Assembly (NCBI GenBank): GCA_039707465.1
Contig: CM077647.1
Span: 43,213,110 to 43,277,109 of the forward strand
DNA: 64,000 bases
Direction: 5' to 3'
From: Rhabdophis nuchalis
Lineage: Eukaryota > Chordata > Lepidosauria > Squamata > Natricidae
This document shows positions 45,715 through 57,501 of the stretch, in pieces. The translations under genes and the position numbers were made by a program. The notes beneath the pieces were generated by a model. It had not been told where the DNA came from. It saw only the letters and a list, made by a program, of their open reading frames with translations, and ran no database searches. How positions within the stretch are numbered: the stretch's first letter is position 1; each line of letters begins with the position of its first letter.

Positions 45715-46445
45715 AGGATAATATTTTTAGTTCAGGGTTTGCATGAGGGGTCCAGGATGCTCTCTGAGCTTGTTTGTTTTCTTACAGACATTTCATTACC
45801 CAAACTAGGTAATATCAGTGCTAGTAAGGAGCGTAGTCTACTGTAAGTTTATCTTCTAGTGCCTTGCCTGTCAGTGATTATGGAGGTGGCTTTAAAGTTT
45901 CTTTCGTTGGGCTGTTTGCTATTGACTTCATTGGGAGTTTCTTGATTGTGGCATTGCCTACTTGTTTCTTGGTCTGATGTTAAACTTGGAGTTAATCTAT
46001 GCTGATCTGGGTGTTAGTGGAGAGATGCTTGGGCATTTTTGTTCTTTTTTGAGTGGGTTGATAGTCTCTTTTGCATAGTCTATAGATATGGTTAATGTCT
46101 AAGTGTCTATTGATAGCTGATTTGTCAGAGTGTCAGGCTTCAAGAAATTTCCTGGCATTTTTGAACTTGGCTTGATCTAGGATGGTCACATTTTTCCAAC
46201 TGAAGTTATAGTTAAATCTGTCTATATGTTGTGAAATTAAAGAATTTTCATCATGTCTGCTAGTTGGTCTTCATGGATGCATTCTGCCAGTCTTCTGCCT
46301 GCTTGTCCTACATAATGTTCATTGCAGTCCATATATTGTATGTTGTAGATGATTCCTTTGAAGGGCTTTAATTGGCTTGTGAGCTATGCTGATTCCATGT
46401 AGTTGTAATAGTCTATCAGTTGTTTCTGAGATATTATTGATGACC
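45715..46445 (-). mobile_element. Penelope-like element fragment, left arm
   Basis: The minus strand near 46,200-46,350 encodes the same region as the right arm (HYVG then QAGRRLAECIH; YVGETGR in the right arm), the conserved core of a GIY-YIG endonuclease. Its 3' end (sense gggtaatgaaatgtctgtaa, near 45,780) matches the 3' end of the right arm. Stops and frameshifts are present. The copy lies head-to-head with the next feature. Confidence 0.7.
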
Positions 46446-47590
46446 AGCCCAAACACACTGCAGCAATCCAGAACAGCAGAAAAAGGAAAGAGAACATCCA
46501 CACAACACATTCTAACAAAAGGAATATCCACACAACTTTATCAATAAGTCCCTGAACACTCAAACCAAACCAATACAACTAACACAAACTCTAAAAGGCA
46601 GTATACTGCCATATATCTCAAGAATATCTCAGAAACCTCAGAAATCAGCATAAAACACAAGCCAACTAAAACCTTCTAAAATATCCTAAGCAGACCAACA
46701 CACCAGGAGAAAAAACAGGAATCATCTACAAAATACAATGTAGGATTGCAATAACCATTATGTAGGAGAAACAGGCAGAAGACTGGCAGAATGCATCCAT
46801 GAACACCAACTAGCAATCAGAAGACATGATGAAAATTCTTTAATTTCACAACATATGAACAGATTTAATCATAGTTTCAATTGGAAAAATGTGACTATCC
46901 TAGAACAAACCATGTTCAAAAATGTTAGGGAATTTCAAGAAGTCTGGCACTCTGACAAATTAGACATCAGTTGACACACAGACATTAACAATATCTATAA
47001 ACTGTCACCCAGCCCAAAAAGGAAAAAAAGGCCCAAGCAATCAGCACCCAGATCAACATAGATTAACTCCAAGATTAACATCAGACCAACAATCAAGTAA
47101 ACAATATCCCAATCAAGAAATTGCCAGTGAAGCCAATAGCAAAGAGCCCAACCAAAGAATTTCTAAGACCACCCACACCAATGGTGGGTTCTGGATCCAG
47201 TTGCAACTGGTATGGTGCAACGGGGCCAGGCTCCCACCACATGAATGTGTGCAGTATGCGTGCAGCACACACATGTGTACTTATCACCCGCGATGCTCCA
47301 TGACACCTTTGTGATGCTCCAGCTGCTTGGCACAGCATCGTGCAGCTGCCTTATGCTCCTCTCAAAACCTCACATACCAGTAAGGAGCATGGGCAGGCAG
47401 GTCCTCTGGAGCACAATACCGGAACGGTAGCTGGTTCTCCCAGCAGGCACCCCTACCAATACTAACAGGCAAGCCACCAGAACAAAAACTGACAGCAAAT
47501 TGCACTCATTATGAGTTCTGACAGTTTGGGTAATGAAACGTCTGCAAGAAAACAAGCAAACTCAAAGAGCACCAAGGACCCCTCAGGTAT
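46446..47590 (+). mobile_element. Penelope-like element fragment, right arm
   Basis: The plus strand at about 46,721-46,970 encodes GIIYKIQCR, NNHYVGETGRRLAECIHEHQ, NSLISQHMNRFNHSFNWKN and VTILEQTMFKNVREF. The order GIIYKI...YVGETGR...EH is the C-terminal GIY-YIG endonuclease of Penelope-like retroelements. No RT palm motifs are seen, so the copy is 5'-truncated. The 3' region continues to about 47,590 but is interrupted at about 47,184-47,455 by a MITE-like repeat. Confidence 0.75.
47184..47455 (+). repeat. MITE-like insertion in the Penelope right arm
   Basis: Absent from the left arm at the corresponding place: the left arm reads straight from ...aaagccacctcc to ...gacaggcaaggcac, while the right arm has about 270 extra bases. 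It opens with caatggtgggttctggatcc, like other copies at 16,505, 28,196 and 38,619. Flanking accaat on both sides may be part of the target duplication. Confidence 0.6.
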
Positions 47591-47623
47591 AAGCTTGCAA
47601 TATACTGACTTTTTAGATTAGAG

Positions 47624-47808
47624 CAGGGGTCTCAAACTCAATTTACCTAGGGGCCGCTGGAGGCAGAGTCTGGGTGAGGCTGGGCCGCATAAGGGATTCA
47701 CTCCCCCTGTGGGCCACACTAATATTATACTTTCATATTACGGTGGGGCCACAAGATACCATCCTGTGGGCCGCAATTGGCCCACGGGCCACAAGTTTGA
47801 GACCCCTG
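47624..47808 (+). mobile_element. hAT-type MITE with perfect 8-bp target duplication
   Basis: 185 bases with ends CAGGGGTCTCAAACT and (a)AGTTTGAGACCCCTG as terminal inverted repeats. The 8-bp duplication GATTAGAG is exact at 47,616-47,623 and 47,809-47,816. CAG...CTG ends and an 8-bp duplication are hAT hallmarks. No transposase, so non-autonomous. Confidence 0.9.
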
Positions 47809-47816
47809 GATTAGAG

Positions 47817-48390
47817 TAAACCATAGCACAAACAGAACACAGTACTTTTATGGTCATAAGCAGTTCTATTATCAAATCCCCAGGTTAAAATTTCATTTCT
47901 TTTAGTTTCAAGCAAAAAAATTCAAAAGTGATTTTCATGTAAAAGTGAAGTTAGACCGGATATGTTCTAAAATTAAATCAAATCATTCTAGGAATCTTCT
48001 AATAGGTCACCCTGACTCTCTGAATCCTCACACAAATCCTTTATATTTGTTGGCCATGTGATGCTGGAAGAGATTCAGCTGGAATTTATCATCCCAGAGA
48101 CTGTGACTATAGCAGATTATAAAATGTCCACCTTTGTCACTTGATCAATTTAATCAACACCATAAGATGAACAGTACGGTTTCTTGATTATTTTTCACTG
48201 AAAACAAAACGTTGTGAGACAATCAGATTGTTTAAAAATAATTTTAAATGACCGAGGAACTTTTATGCTCTGCATATCCTACATGTCCTCAGTTATGCAC
48301 ATGTATGATTATATAATCACTGTTTACCTAAAGCAGCTTCAACCAAATGTGGCTCTTTCATCCCTTTGCTGTGGCTCCCTGTCACCAGAT
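47817..48390. other. AT-rich non-coding stretch
   Basis: Nothing recognised. One 68-codon chance ORF. Confidence 0.5.
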
Positions 48391-48650
48391 GGCTCCACAA
48401 TTGATAGGGCTTTCAGTTAGGACAGGTAGAGGAAAAGGGATGCAATGCTAGGAGAAAATTCTATGGTGGGGTAACCAGACATCCGATTAGCAGAGGAAAA
48501 GAGATGCCAGGCTAGGAGGAGAGTCTATGGGGAACTGGACTTCTGGTCAGCAGAGGAAAAAAGGATGCTTTGCTAGGAAGAGACACTATGGTGGGGAAAC
48601 TGGACTTCTGGTCGGCTCCAGAGTTGAACAGGGGGCTTCCAGTTACGACT
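48391..48650 (+). repeat. Degenerate tandem repeat, about 60-64-bp unit
   Basis: agaggaaaa starts units at 48,428, 48,492 and 48,552, each followed by gatgc and gctaggag-like text and a ctatgg(g) phrase. The flanking phrases ggctccacaattgatagggc (48,391) and ggctccagagttgaacaggg (48,614) also match each other. Three imperfect copies in all. Confidence 0.7.
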
Positions 48651-50536
48651 TTTGTGGCTCTTTGGGTGTTTAAGGTTACTGACACAGGACCTAAAGGTTT
48701 GGGCAAGTTTTCCCTATTCAGATGTTCATTCAAAAATATGTATCCACAAATGTTTCCTTGATTGCTTGTTCAGGAGTAGCACAGGCAATTGCCACTTTCA
48801 AAATACCCAAATACCCAAACTCTAATCTAATCTAAAAGTTTGTTTCTATTATTGAAACAAGAATTTTGCAAAGCATGTAATAACTATCTAAAAGTTTTAA
48901 TTTATTTTAAAATCCATTTGTTTATGATAAATTTTAAAATCTATTTGTTTGGTCATTCACTTAAAAACACTAATTTACTATTACTGCTGGTTACATGTAG
49001 AAGTTTTAAATGAATGTACAATGTTCTGATGTAGCTCCTGGCCCTATTAGTTATTGATGCTCCTGTGAGTTAAAAAAAGATAATAATTTAAATAATATTT
49101 TTACATAAAAATATGCATATCTCACCTCTTTGTCTTGCATTCATTTGCATGATATTTGCAATTTGTAATTAATTTTGTCATCTATTTTCTCCTCAAGTAC
49201 TCCTTAGTTTATTATTCTTATTATCGAATACCGCCTGTGGAACACTGCACCCTGATTAATCATTGTATGCTTTCTTTCCTCTCTGAAGCATAAACTAGCA
49301 ACTATTGTGAATTTGGCACCGTGTAATGTAGCATTTTGCTTGCTGTGCAGCACTAACAAACAACACATCAGTAATCATGCCTGGCGCTCATTTAAATGCA
49401 ACCTCACAGTCACACTGCATGTTACAAATATCTGGGAGCTGTGTGATTAGTTAACATCTTGTGCATAACCCTTAAGATTCTTGCAAGTTCTCAGGAGATA
49501 ATTAGCTTTCAGGGTACCTCCAGTGCAAAGAACTCTGGCTCTCTGATGCTTTCATGCTATATGCTGGGCCTAAGGAAGGGCAGTCAACAAGCAGCTTTGA
49601 AAACAGAGGTCAGGGGTCCTCCACTAAGTCAATATATTTTGAAGCTTCTGTCTCTCCTTGACTTTAGTCTATTTCATTCTTAGAAACAGAAGAGAATAAG
49701 GAATTACATGTACTGGCTCATTGCTTGTTATTTATTGCTTCAACAGCAGTTGCCCTCTGTTGTGTCCCTACGATGTCTTAGGTTTATTTGACAGCAATGC
49801 AAGATTAGTCTTTGGGGATGATTGTGCTCATAGTATTTTCCCCCTTCTGAACTGGTTTGCCCCATTTCTTGTTTAGGCAGGCTTCGAGCCTGCTAAGATA
49901 ACTGTCCATTGCTCGTTTTTATTGCAATGCACTGGTTTGCACAATGCACTCCTGTTTTGTTTTGTTTTACTTTTCTTTCAATGTGTCACTAAAATCATTA
50001 TATAAGTTGTCATCTTTCTTTGTTAGTGTCCTTGAATGTCTAATAAGAATAGCCTGTATATAAATAATGAACATATTAAAAATTAAGTGCAGTTATTTAT
50101 GTGCCATTTATGATTTTAGTTTGTCTTCCCTTTTAACTTGTTAAAAATCATTTCCCATGCCCTCTGGCAAATATGGGATTTCTACATGACTGAAATTCCA
50201 TTGCAATGAAAAGTGGTAATCCCATTTTGGAATGTCTACTCTAAGGGGAGACGGATCTTGATAGATAAGAAAGCTTCATGTGTATTTTTTAGATTCCTGT
50301 ATCTAAATGAGGTTCTCAGTTAAAAATATCTGGTTGAGATTTTTTAGGGCTTCAGCCTCATGGAAGATTTTACTGTTTGCACTTTTGATTCACTGTTCAT
50401 GCCAAGCATTCAGCTGCTGTCATTTAGAAATCATATAATAAAAATTGACTAATTTCAAACTTAAAACTTCTGACTTGTTTAAATGTTTAGCTTTTCCACT
50501 ATTCCAAATTGTGCAATCAAAATCTAAAGCACACTA
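48651..50536. other. AT-rich non-coding stretch
   Basis: No ORF with a domain and no bounded repeat. Confidence 0.5.
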
Positions 50537-50544
50537 TCATAGAA

Positions 50545-50857
50545 CCATGATGGTGAACCTATGGCATGTGCGCCAGAGGTGGCACACAGAGTCCTCTCTG
50601 TGGGCATGTGCACTGTTACCAAATGCTCTTCTGGTTTCCAGCATGTGCATCAGCAAGCTGATCTTTGTGCATGCAGAGCCCTGGAAACCCATAAGATCAG
50701 CTGGGTGGTGTGCGTGCGCCCGCTAGAAACAAGAAAACCAGGTGACCAGTGCACACATGCACACTGGCTAGCTGGGCTTCATGTTTCTGGGGCTCTAGCA
50801 CAGACACGTTCACATTCAAATTTGGGCACTTGGTGCCGAAAAGGTTCACTATCACTG
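50545..50857 (+). mobile_element. hAT-type MITE, gatgg(c/t)gaacct family, copy 1
   Basis: Ends ccatgatggtgaacctatgg and ggttcactatcactg are imperfect inverted repeats. The flanks tcatagaa (50,537-50,544) and tcataaac (50,858-50,865) agree at 6 of 8 positions and look like an aged 8-bp duplication. The start matches the element at 57,070. The 93- and 100-codon frames inside have no domain. Confidence 0.7.
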
Positions 50858-51280
50858 TCATAAACTATCCTTCTCAGTTGCATCTGCAGCAATTGAGATT
50901 TGCTCAAAATGCTAAAACATGTGTTGTGATGTCAACACACAATTTCCTCCCCTTATATCCATTCATGCAGCATCACAGTGTAAGTATAAAAAGAACAGAG
51001 CTTGCATCATGAGATTGCACTAACATTTCTACATTTACCCTTCTTCCTCTAATATGCATTTTTCTTATATGCTTGCAAGTGGAATGTTCCCCAGTCTTAA
51101 TAATTTTTAGAATCCAACTCCCCAAATTCCCGAGTGGCATTCATTCCCTATGAATCCTAGGAGTTCCGTATGTTTAGAAATTGCTAAACTAGAAAACATT
51201 GGAATAGTATATTGTTATAATTTTACTATCACATATATAGTACCATGAATAGTATTTGCTATATAAGTCCACAGCTTAGA

Positions 51281-51414
51281 GTATTATTTCTCAATCTTGG
51301 CAGATTTCAGATATATAGACTTCAACTTTCATATTTCCCTGGTCAGCAGAAGTAGCTGGGGAATTCTGGAAGCTGAAACCCATATATCTGAATGCTGTCA
51401 AGGTTGAGAAATGT
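51281..51414 (+). mobile_element. Old palindromic MITE
   Basis: Left half atttctcaatcttggcag and right half gtcaaggttgagaaat are inverted. The interior pairs gacttcaactttcatatttc with gggaattctggaagctgaaa. The core resembles that of the palindromic MITE at 60,679. Many mismatches indicate age. Confidence 0.6.
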
Positions 51415-51424
51415 TGGCTTTGAT

Positions 51425-51539
51425 CAGGGATGGGGAATAATGGGCCTTTCATGACTTGTGGACTTCAACTCCTAGAATTCCTGAACCAGCCATGTGGAGA
51501 ATGATGGTCTCATAAAGGGGCCATTGTTCACCATCCCTG
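51425..51539 (+). mobile_element. Short MITE, CAGGGATGG...CCATCCCTG
   Basis: 115 bases with terminal inverted repeats cagggatggggaa and ttcaccatccctg. The flanks gctttgat and gcttaaaa agree at 5 of 8 positions, so the duplication is doubtful. The interior contains the gacttcaactcctagaattc phrase common to the palindromic MITEs. Confidence 0.6.
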
Positions 51540-51778
51540 GCTTAAAAGGAGAACATCTCTTTTGCATGCATACAACATCCTAGGTCCAGTCTGTTTTATT
51601 TGTAGCTAAGCCTAGAAATGTTTATTCCTGTAACTTAGATAGCTTCCAGTTAGTTGAAGATATTTGACCAATGATTCTAGGGCACTTTCTTAGATAGTCT
51701 GTTTAAAATGTTACCTATTTATATTTATCATCTGTATCAAAAAACTTTATTACATGTTTAAGTATAAGTATACTTAAG

Positions 51779-52290
51779 TATAAGATGCATCTTTTTCCCT
51801 CAAAAAAGAGGCTGAAAATCTGGGTGCACCTTATACACTGAATACAGCATTTTCTGCCTCCAACCCCCCCCTTCACCAAAATGGCTGTGCATAGTTTGTA
51901 GGAGGCGTCCAGAGAGCTCCTGGGGGCGGGGGTGGCACAAATGAGCAAAAAGGGTTTTTTTGCTCAATTTTGCCCCCCCCCCCAGCCCCCAGGAGCCCTC
52001 TATAAGCTTCCTAATGCCCTTTTTTTTTGGACAAAAAATGGCCCTGTTTTTGTGAAAAATGGGCCATTTTTTTCTTGTTTTTGCCCCCTCCCCCAGGAAC
52101 ACTCTACAAGCCTCTTAAGGGCTATTAATGTCCTATTTGGGGGGGGGGGAACAGGCCTCATTTTTTGCAAAAAAACCAGGCTGTTTTTGGGAGGTTTGCA
52201 GAGTGCAAAAACTTTTTTTTTAATTTGCTTCTTCAAAACCTTGGGGCGTCTTATAATCCATTGCACATTATACTCTGAAAAATACGATAC
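51779..52290 (+). mobile_element. Non-autonomous DNA transposon-like repeat
   Basis: Left part gtataagatgcatctttttc and right part ggcgtcttataatccattgc, then atactctgaaaaatacgata, are inverted relative to each other. The interior is full of homopolymer and ccctcccccaggaac-like blocks and repeats itself loosely. Superfamily not assigned. The 159- and 116-codon frames within come from low complexity and are not genes. Confidence 0.5.
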
Positions 52291-54238
52291 AGTTTGCCAG
52301 CTATTAAGGATGATACCTATCATAATAATCTTACAAGCTCTTTTTATCATTCATCTCTACACTTTGCTCTCCAAACAACAAACTTGGTATGTTAAGGCTC
52401 AAGGATCTTAACTAAAGTAATTTCTATCATCATCAACAACAACACTGCTATCACTGTCATATGGAGAGCCAGATTTTAAAAAAAAAACAGATTTTGGAAA
52501 GAGAAAATAAATATTATAAATAAGAATACCATGCTGAAAAAAATTACTGAAATTATAGAGAATGTCTATATGTGTGTATGTGCAAAATAACGGGTACAAC
52601 CGACACACTGTTCTTCAAGGAATGTTATAAGTTCCCAAGCTAATCTTTCCCTTACATCTCAGCTATATCTCAAATGGGCCTTCTGTCATTTTTTTTCTAA
52701 CAATTTTTGAAGGTATATTAATGATGTAAGAGATTTATTATTCAATTCCTCCTTCCCTGCTTTCTTTCTGTTGATCTGAGTTTTTTTCTGCTTAATTTCT
52801 ATAAATTACTGTACAGTTTCCCATAAGGTATAATTAAGCAGAATTGCTAAAGTTTTAATTATTGTGTATTATAGATGTTGAAAGCAACATTAGCACTTAG
52901 CTTTTTAAAATGTGATAGTATATTTATAAGCAAGCATTTATAAAGACATTTACATATAGTTAAGATGAAAAAGGTATTTGAATTGTAGTCATTAGCATTT
53001 CTTCAAACATATGGCATACCAGCAGAGGCCATGGGCCATGCCTTCATTAACTGAACACTGTTTCATCAGGATCGCAGCTTCCTGCTGAGCCATCCTGTGG
53101 CGTCCCCTTCTGTCCCTGAGGCTTCAGGGACAAGGGACAATATGTCCCCAAGGTGAAAATCTGGGAAATAAAGCAGATTAGCCCTTGGAGGCATTTCTTG
53201 TGATTATTTAATCACACTTTGAAAGAAGTACACAATGCCAGGGAAGAATAACTTTGAAAGAATAATAATAATAACAACAACAACAACAACAACAACAACA
53301 GCAACAGCAACAGCAACCACTTCCTCTAAAAGTCTCCCTGCAGAATGCTAAATTCTATTAAGGTATTTGAGCCATTCTATGTTGCATAATATGAAGTGGA
53401 TCTGTTTAAAATTGATTAATGAAATAGTCACAATTTTAATAAGAAAAATTTATAAGTAAAATAGATTTTGCATTGCTTATTATTTTTGTGTATGTATATG
53501 CAACACACACACACACACATACACAAGTATTCCCTAAATGCAAGGATTCACAGATTGTTCATGTTACGCTCTAGGTCTAAGAAACACAGGAGAAGCAATA
53601 AAAACTTCAATAAATGTCACAGCTATATTTTGTTTGCAAATTTGGAATGATATAGAAAGAGATCTTAGTTCTACAATCATAGATATTTGTCTAACAGCAT
53701 TACTCCTTTTTACACTGACCTGACACATTTATCACTGTAATGTATTACATTTGGGGACAAATGTTAAAATTCAAACCATCCTGATACATGCACGTGCTTC
53801 ACTTATTAAAACAATGCTTTTAAAATACTGAATATGTTTCCGGTGAATTTCCTTCAGCACATCAGTCCCCATTGTTATTCATTTAGATTGGATATGGAAC
53901 AATAAAAATCTTCCACAACAATATTTAGTAATATTTTTTTCATATACTTTCGTTCTTCACTTTTTGAACCTAACTTTCTTGATGCTAATAAAATTAATCT
54001 TGGATTTGAGTTACACTTAAGGTAGATTTGATTAGTGGGGGATTACTTAAGAGGGAAATTTGCTTACAAAGATTACCTAGTCCTGGCATCCCAAGATGAA
54101 CATATGGAAGATGCTGACAATTCCCTCACAGAAGGTCTAAAAGCTCAGAGAAAGCTCTTTGCTGACTAGAGATTCATCCCAAGCACGAGCAAATAGAAAA
54201 AAAATGTGTAATAACAAACGGACAAAAAAGTTCTGAAG
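52291..54238. other. Non-coding stretch with AAC/AAT/GCA microsatellites
   Basis: A mixed (AAT)n(AAC)n(GCA)n run lies at about 53,262-53,317 and an (AC)n run at about 53,502-53,524. No ORF with a domain. Confidence 0.6.
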
Positions 54239-54246
54239 GTATACTT

Positions 54247-54517
54247 TAGGGTGTAAAATTCGATTTCATTGAGGGTTGCATCAAGATGGTGTGGGAAAGG
54301 ACATAGTAAGGGTGGGTGTGGTCAGATCAACATCACTCATGTTGGGGGCATTTGTGGTGGCCCAAGTGCCCTGCCAGTGAAAATGGAGTGCAGGAGGGCG
54401 ACAAATGACAGAGGCACCACGAACCGGTCCTTTGCTGTTTCCAGGGCCACTTGCAGACCAGATCTAAGCCCACCATGGGCCAGATCCAGTCCACAGGTCT
54501 TGAGTTTGACACCCCTG
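54247..54517 (+). mobile_element. Old hAT-type MITE with perfect 8-bp target duplication
   Basis: GTATACTT is exact on both sides (54,239-54,246 and 54,518-54,525). The right end ttgagtttgacacccctg pairs imperfectly with the left end tagggtgtaaaattcgattt. The body resembles the 47,624 family in its end sequence. No transposase. Confidence 0.78.
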
Positions 54518-54525
54518 GTATACTT

Positions 54526-55268
54526 CAATAACAGCCTTCCACTTATAACTCTTTTCCAAAAAGAGTTTTCTAATATTACTCCTTGGTATATCAGGGTTGT
54601 GTTTAACCTATTTTTCTTGGTGTAATATTAGATTAAACTCTCTCTTATACAAAAACTCATAGAGAGCATTGCAGTAAAAATTAATGTTAGAATTCATATA
54701 CTGTATTCCATAAACTTTGTGGAACTTAATAGGGTGCCTCTACTTCTAGCTCAAGCAATTGGATTGGTGTACTCTACAGCTAAATATCATAGCCCTGTCT
54801 AGATGAGTAGCTGCCATACAAATCAACTGTATGCTAGGCTGAACAATGCAATGTAGATAATAAGTGGGTGCATCAAAACTTGCTGACTTCCCATACTGAG
54901 CCATATTGCTCTACCAGGCTTATGACAAGATGAACTTCTAAGAGGATACAAAAAAAAGCCCAGTCAGTAATCCACAACTTCTGGTGCATTTCAATATGCC
55001 ATATTATTAATCAGAAGGCTTAAATCCAGAAACTCTCTACTGATATTGCATTATGCTAACCTTGGTGTAAAATCCAGTGGGAAGTAAACTGGATTATTCA
55101 ATGGGTCAGATTAAATATATATCTGATCTGACACACACACAAAAAGCAGATTTCAATGCTACCTACTCAGTGCTGGAAAACTCTGAATAGGATCCGGATC
55201 TTGCACGGCATCTGCCAAGACTCACTGTTTAAATGGGGCAGAGTATCCTCCTCTGATTATGACTGTGG
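54526..55268. other. Non-coding stretch, nothing recognised
   Basis: AT-rich with no supported feature up to the L2 insertion. Confidence 0.5.
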
Positions 55269-55278
55269 CAGGTCTCAT

Positions 55279-55916
55279 TTTTATTTATTTTATCAAATTT
55301 GTATACCGCCCTATGTCCCCGAGGGGACTCAGGGCGGTGGACAGAAATATAAAAAACATATACAAAACAATACAATATATAACAGTTTAAAATGGAATTA
55401 AATTAGGGTCTGTGCTGAAAATTTGAATTAGAAAAGGTTAAAATCAATTAAAACTTTACCCATTAAAATTAAGCCAGGCCAGCTTCTTGAAATAGATGTG
55501 TCTTTAATGCCCGGCGGAAGAGGCGTAGGTCTGTGATGGTACGAAGATCGGGGGGTAGGTCATTCCAGAGGGCAGGCCCCGCCACAGAGAAGGCTCTCCC
55601 CCTGGGGATACCTGTCGGCATTGTCCTGCGGATGGCACCCTGAGGAGGCCCACTTTGTGGGAGCGGACAGGTCTAAGGGAGGTATGTGGTAGGAGGCGGT
55701 CCCGCAAGTAACCAGGTCCCGTGCCATGGAGCGCTTTAAAGATGGTCACTAGCACCTTGAAGTGCACCCGGCAGCCAGTGCAGCTCGCGCAGGAGAGGTG
55801 TTACGTGGGAGTATCGAGAAACTCCCAGAATTCCCCGCGCGGCTGCATTTTGAACAAGCTGGAGTCTCCAGGTGCACCTCAAGGGGAGCCCCATGTAGAC
55901 AGTGTTGCAGTAGTAA
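55279..55916 (-). mobile_element. 5'-truncated L2-clade LINE, copy 4
   Basis: Minus-strand L2 3' end. It starts with the AAAT-type tail, then the sense 3' UTR ccgccctgagtcccctcggg. The coding remnant reads FKVLVTIFKALHGTGPGYLR and then, in another frame, LYYCNTVYMGLPLRCTWRLQ and LRELHWLPG. It is frameshifted, and diverged from copies 1-3. It joins a 69-bp foreign segment at 55,917. GTCTCAT occurs at 55,272-55,278 and again at 55,990-55,996, beyond that segment, and is the likely target duplication. Confidence 0.85.
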
Positions 55917-55985
55917 AGTTCTCCATTATACATCATTGGAGTCTCTCAGACTTGCAGGAAATTGATTTTTTATATGCTTTCTTGT
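55917..55985 (+). repeat. 69-bp insert at the L2 5' junction, copy of 56,955-57,023
   Basis: agttctccattatacatcat through atgctttcttgt matches 56,955-57,023 with two mismatches in 69 bases. It lies between the truncated 5' end of the L2 and the presumed downstream target duplication. Confidence 0.85.
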
Positions 55986-55996
55986 CAGTGTCTCAT

Positions 55997-57061
55997 CAGA
56001 CACTGGATCACATAGTCATTAACCACCATTGAGAAAGGAGAAAAGCAGACTTTCTCCAACTAAAAAATACTACATTTAATTAGACAAATGGCCTAGATAT
56101 TAATATATAGTAAATGTATTCCATTCTTATGAATCAATATACTGTAAATGTAACATATAATTAATATAGAATTTATTTACTCAAATTTTACAAAATTGTC
56201 TACATGGTTCTATCATACATGTACCATAGTATTATATACTCCTATATAATTTTATTACTGTTATCCATGTTTTTGATGCCATACATTAAATAAATAATTT
56301 AGACTAGGATATATAATTTAAGAATCATCCATTTTTACATCAAATAATAAGCCAATATGACTGTTGTGAACCCAAGCAGTGATTTTGAAATGTTATGAAT
56401 TAATCAGTGAATATCATGTCTCAATAATAGAAGGCATCCAACTCCTGTTATTGATATTTTTCAATAACAAAAAACCCCCCACTGAATAATGTTTATGTTT
56501 CCAATGAATTTTGGCAATTTAAAACTACAAAAATGGAAAGCTGGAGAGCTGCATCACATCTGTTCTGTGGACTGGCCAACCCTATAATGTAGACTTGAAT
56601 GATTTATATATATATTCTCAGACCTTGGATATTTTTAACATTTTATTGTTACTGGACTTGCATAAACTATATTTTAGAGTCTGCTCCAGATACAATCATT
56701 GTCTCAAATAGTGTATGAAGAAGGAAGAGGTGAAAAGCCTTCTAATACAAAAGTATTTGGTTTTAACATTTTGCAATGAATTTATCTTAGTATCTTGTTT
56801 GCTTACACAAAAACAGAATTACTACTTCAGTTAATATGAACAATGTCTGATCTCTCTTAATATTTTCCAGTGCTTCTCAGTTTGAGTGGACATATTTCAG
56901 GAGAAAATATTCAAGCGGCCACATTTTTCTGGTAGCCAAGTATTTGCATGGGCGAGTTCTCCATTATACATCATTGGAGTCTCTCAGACTTGCAGATAAT
57001 TGATTTTTTATATGCTTTCTTGTTGGCACCCAGGATGGCCCTTGTGCATACATATATTATG
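55997..57061. other. AT-rich non-coding stretch containing the second 69-bp copy
   Basis: The only notable item is 56,955-57,023, the partner of the 69-bp insert. No ORF with a domain. Confidence 0.5.
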
Positions 57062-57069
57062 TTATAGGG

Positions 57070-57493
57070 CAGTGATGGCGAACCTATGGCACGCGTGCCA
57101 CAGGTGGCATGCGAGGCATTGCCCTGTCAGGTGGCCAGCGTGCATGTACGTGCTGGCCAGCTGATTCAGCCATTTTTAAAACCCTTTTTCACCTTCCCCA
57201 GGCTTTATAGGAGCCTGGGGAGGGTGAAAACAGCCCTCCAGAGGCTTTAGGGAAGCTCCTGAAGCCTCTGGAGGGCCTCCAGGGGGGATGTTTTTGCCCT
57301 CCCCAGGCTCCTATAAAGCTTCTGGAGCCTGGGGAGGGCAAAAAAGCATGTTAAAAATGGAGGGGAGTGCCTATTATGCATGCATGCACACTGGGGGGGG
57401 CGCATTGCATTATGGGTGTGGCAGCCTGGCACACAACCCCCCTGTGCTCCCCCCTCTTACAGCATGCGAGCCTAAAAAAGTTCGCCATCGCTG
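57070..57493 (+). mobile_element. hAT-type MITE, gatgg(c/t)gaacct family, copy 2
   Basis: 424 bases with ends CAGTGATGGCGAACCT and AAAGTTCGCCATCGCTG as inverted repeats. Flanks ttataggg and ttgtagga (6 of 8 agree) look like an aged duplication. The interior has its own inverted repeat around ccctccccaggctcctataa. Same family as 50,545-50,857. Confidence 0.78.
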
Positions 57494-57501
57494 TTGTAGG
57501 A

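Noticed and set aside
51932..52411. 159-codon plus-strand ORF rich in Phe and Pro
   Set aside because: Arises from homopolymer-rich transposon-like DNA; no domain.
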